A stretch of DNA of 34,859 bases, taken from positions 1 to 34,859 of the forward strand of contig JAKEEQ010000376.1 in NCBI GenBank assembly GCA_022616515.1, read 5' to 3'. Shown in pieces: positions 33,226-34,859 of the stretch. The DNA is from Chloroflexota bacterium. Lineage in GTDB: Bacteria; Chloroflexota; Anaerolineae; Aggregatilineales; J027. The notes under the pieces were generated by a model, which worked only from the letters and a program-made list of their open reading frames with translations, had not been told where the DNA came from and did no database searches. The stretch's first letter is position 1; each line of letters opens with the position of its first letter. A program made the position numbers and the translations under genes.

Positions 33226-34686
33226 CTAGTAGGCTTTGGCGAAGTAGGCCATGCGGTCAGCCTCACCCTCGCAGCAGATACATTTGCCCTTCATCGCAGG
33301 CTGGGGCTGGTCCAGCGGGAAGCAGCGGCTGACCGCCTGGAAATCCTCTTTAGTACGGTTTTCACATTCAGCACCGCCACAGAACCATGTCAGTGCCCAG
33401 CCGTTGTTGCGCAGAATTTCCCCGAATTTCTCGTAGTCATTCTCCACAATAGTGATATTGCTGTCGCGGAATTCGGTGGCCTGTTTGAGCAGATTGGCTT
33501 GAATATCGACCATAAGCTGCAAAACATGATCGACAACTTTGTCCTGATTTATGAATTCTTTGCCCGCCTTGCCAGGAATATCACGCCGCGCTATCGCCGC
33601 ACTGCCCTTCTCGACATCTTTGGGACCAATTTCGATGCGGACAGGGACACCGCGCATTTCCCAGTCGTTGAATTTATAGCCGGGCGTTACATTTTCGCGC
33701 AAATCGACATGTAACCGCAGGCCCTTCGCCTTGAGCGTATCACGCAGACGATCCACGACTTCGAGCACACCGACTTTTTCCTCATCCTTGCGCCAGATAG
33801 GCACAAGAACAACCTGTATCGGGGCGATTTCGGGCGGCAAGCGCAGTCCCTGATCATCACCATGCGCCATGATAATCGCGCCGACCATGCGGGTGCTAAC
33901 GCCCCATGAGGTTGTCCAGCAGTACTGCTGCTCGTTGTTCTCATCAACGTACTGGATGTCGAAAACTCTGGCGAAATTCTGCCCTAGATTATGGCTAGTG
34001 CCAGCTTGCAGCGCCTTTCCATCGCCCATCATGGCCTCGATGGTATAGCTTCGTAGCGCTCCAGCGAAGCGTTCCTGATCGCTTTTCTGGCCCTTGATGA
34101 CCGGAATAGCCGCTTTTTCGATGGCGAATTCGGCATATATGTCCAGCATTTGCAGGGCTTCGGCTTGAGCTTCATCATGGGTGGCGTGGGCGGTGTGGCC
34201 TTCCTGCCACAGGAATTCGCTGGTACGCAGGAAAGGCCGTGTGCGTTTTTCCCAGCGCACAACATTGGCCCACTGATTAAGCAGCAGCGGCAGATCGCGG
34301 AAGGATTGAATCCAGCGTGACATCGCCTCGCCAATAATGGTTTCACTGGTGGGGCGGATCACGTAAGGTTCGGCCAGTTCTTTGCCGCCGCCATGCGTCA
34401 CGACGGCAAGTTCCGGGGCAAAGCCTTCAACATGATCGGCCTCTTTTTCAAGGAAGCTCATTGGGATGAACAGTGGGAAGTAGGCATTCTGGTGGCCGGT
34501 TTCTTTAAACCGTCGATCCAGATTGCTCTTGACCGCCTCCCATAGTTCATAGCCGTATGGTTTGATAATCATGCATCCACGCACTGGCGTCTTTTCTGGA
34601 TTGTCCACCAGTTCGGCCTGGACGACGACTTCGTTATACCATGCGGAATAGTCTTCACTTCGTGGTGTTACACCTTGCTTAGACAC
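33226..34686 (-). CDS. proS: Prolyl-tRNA synthetase, ThrRS-like (type 3)
   Basis: Charges tRNA-Pro with proline. 486 residues, class IIa, lacking the editing insertion of the long bacterial form. Visible features: RGCMIIKPYGYELWE (motif 1 region), YVIRPTSETIIGEAMSRWIQSF, motif 2 RWEKRTRPFLRTSEFLWQEGHTAHAT, motif 3 around AIIMAHGDDQGLRLPP, an anticodon-binding domain from about 280, and a C-terminal zinc-binding domain (CGGAEC...CICC) ending in Tyr, as in archaeal/eukaryal-type ProRS. The GTG start at 34686 follows GGAG by eight bases. Transcribed from an extended -10 promoter; no T-box leader is seen. Confidence 0.96.
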   Translation of the reverse strand: MSKQGVTPRSEDYSAWYNEVVVQAELVDNPEKTPVRGCMIIKPYGYELWEAVKSNLDRRFKETGHQNAYFPLFIPMSFLEKEADHVEGFAPELAVVTHGGGKELAEPYVIRPTSETIIGEAMSRWIQSFRDLPLLLNQWANVVRWEKRTRPFLRTSEFLWQEGHTAHATHDEAQAEALQMLDIYAEFAIEKAAIPVIKGQKSDQERFAGALRSYTIEAMMGDGKALQAGTSHNLGQNFARVFDIQYVDENNEQQYCWTTSWGVSTRMVGAIIMAHGDDQGLRLPPEIAPIQVVLVPIWRKDEEKVGVLEVVDRLRDTLKAKGLRLHVDLRENVTPGYKFNDWEMRGVPVRIEIGPKDVEKGSAAIARRDIPGKAGKEFINQDKVVDHVLQLMVDIQANLLKQATEFRDSNITIVENDYEKFGEILRNNGWALTWFCGGAECENRTKEDFQAVSRCFPLDQPQPAMKGKCICCEGEADRMAYFAKAY

Positions 34687-34736
34687 CCAATTTGCTCCTT
34701 TTTGATGTTTTTACGAGTAAAGATGGTTCAGGATGT

Positions 34737-34745
34737 ATTATAACA
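34737..34745 (-). promoter_or_regulatory. Extended -10 promoter of proS
   Basis: TGTTATAAT on the minus strand, a TGn plus perfect TATAAT, about 50 bases before the proS start. A TTGATA upstream is at 13 bp, too close to be a good -35. The AT-rich stretch to the window edge shows no gene. Confidence 0.6.
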
Positions 34746-34859
34746 TATATTTTTCTATCAATACGCTCTATGTGAAATTAAAAAGCAACGTCAGCATCCC
34801 ATTGAAAAGACTGAACATCAATGCTAAAGCGTGTGTACAAGATGCGTTTGAGTAAATGA

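Noticed and set aside
34687-34859. T-box leader upstream of proS
   Set aside because: No T-box sequence or specifier stem-loop is seen, and the leader after the -10 is only about 40 bases.

Overview
The window looks like chromosomal DNA from a member of the Chloroflexota (Anaerolineae-type). This is inferred from gene content, not from a marker-gene search. The main clues are several secreted or membrane-anchored proteins with Thr-Pro linkers (TPT/TPTATW type), extracytoplasmic SH3b and DUF4397 proteins, a DUF4230 protein, a tetrapyrrole-methylase/MazG fusion, a ThrRS-like (type 3) prolyl-tRNA synthetase, and a mycobacterial-AdoK-like kinase. GC content is moderate by eye. Many genes overlap by 4 or 8 bp, and GGAGG-type ribosome binding sites decide most starts.

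Layout. (1) 1-4299: a tightly packed histidine operon, hisD(5' cut by the window)-hisC-hisB-hisH-hisA, all on +. hisG, hisF and hisI/E are not in view. (2) 4347-6712: a CAP-domain surface protein with an apparently leaderless promoter; a D-2-hydroxyacid dehydrogenase whose frame is broken and restored by two opposite single-base shifts 30 bp apart; and a small acidic helical protein followed by a clear terminator. (3) 6705-11781, minus strand: a SAM methyltransferase, a large membrane-anchored TPR protein, and an ECF sigma factor translationally coupled to a membrane protein with extracytoplasmic SH3-like repeats (probable anti-sigma/sensor). (4) 11898-16881: a DUF4230 protein coupled to an alpha/beta hydrolase, a REPIN-like repeat, a processive family-2 glycosyltransferase, a two-TM extracytoplasmic protein of unknown function, and an overlapping DUF6883/DUF4926 gene pair. 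(5) 16887-23423: an M28-like peptidase that lacks the usual Glu-Glu dyad, a secreted VIT/VWA protein, a bidirectional terminator, and a secreted DUF4397/SH3b protein with a dyad-rich upstream region. (6) 23424-27510, minus: an adenosine-kinase-like gene, two tandem GNAT acetyltransferases and S-adenosylhomocysteine hydrolase in one apparent operon, behind a separately terminated tRNA-Gly. (7) 27580-34859: a redoxin, a secreted HExxH metallopeptidase coupled to the MazG fusion, a secreted TIMP-like/propeller protein, a small membrane protein and proS.

How the genes work together. The his cluster is classical biosynthesis. The ahcY/AdoK-like operon makes sense as one pathway: SAH is hydrolysed to adenosine and homocysteine, and phosphorylating adenosine pulls that reversible reaction forward. 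Much of the remaining DNA encodes an envelope programme: CAP, TPR, SH3b, VIT/VWA and DUF4397 proteins, a glycosyltransferase, and an ECF sigma/anti-sigma pair that could sense the cell surface.

No CRISPR array, insertion sequence, phage gene or rRNA was seen. The items most worth a second look are the paired frameshifts in the dehydrogenase, the DUF6883/DUF4926 module, the SH3b anti-sigma, the covarying REPIN, the dyad-rich 23.1-23.4 kb region, the SAH/adenosine operon and the catalytically altered M28 homologue.
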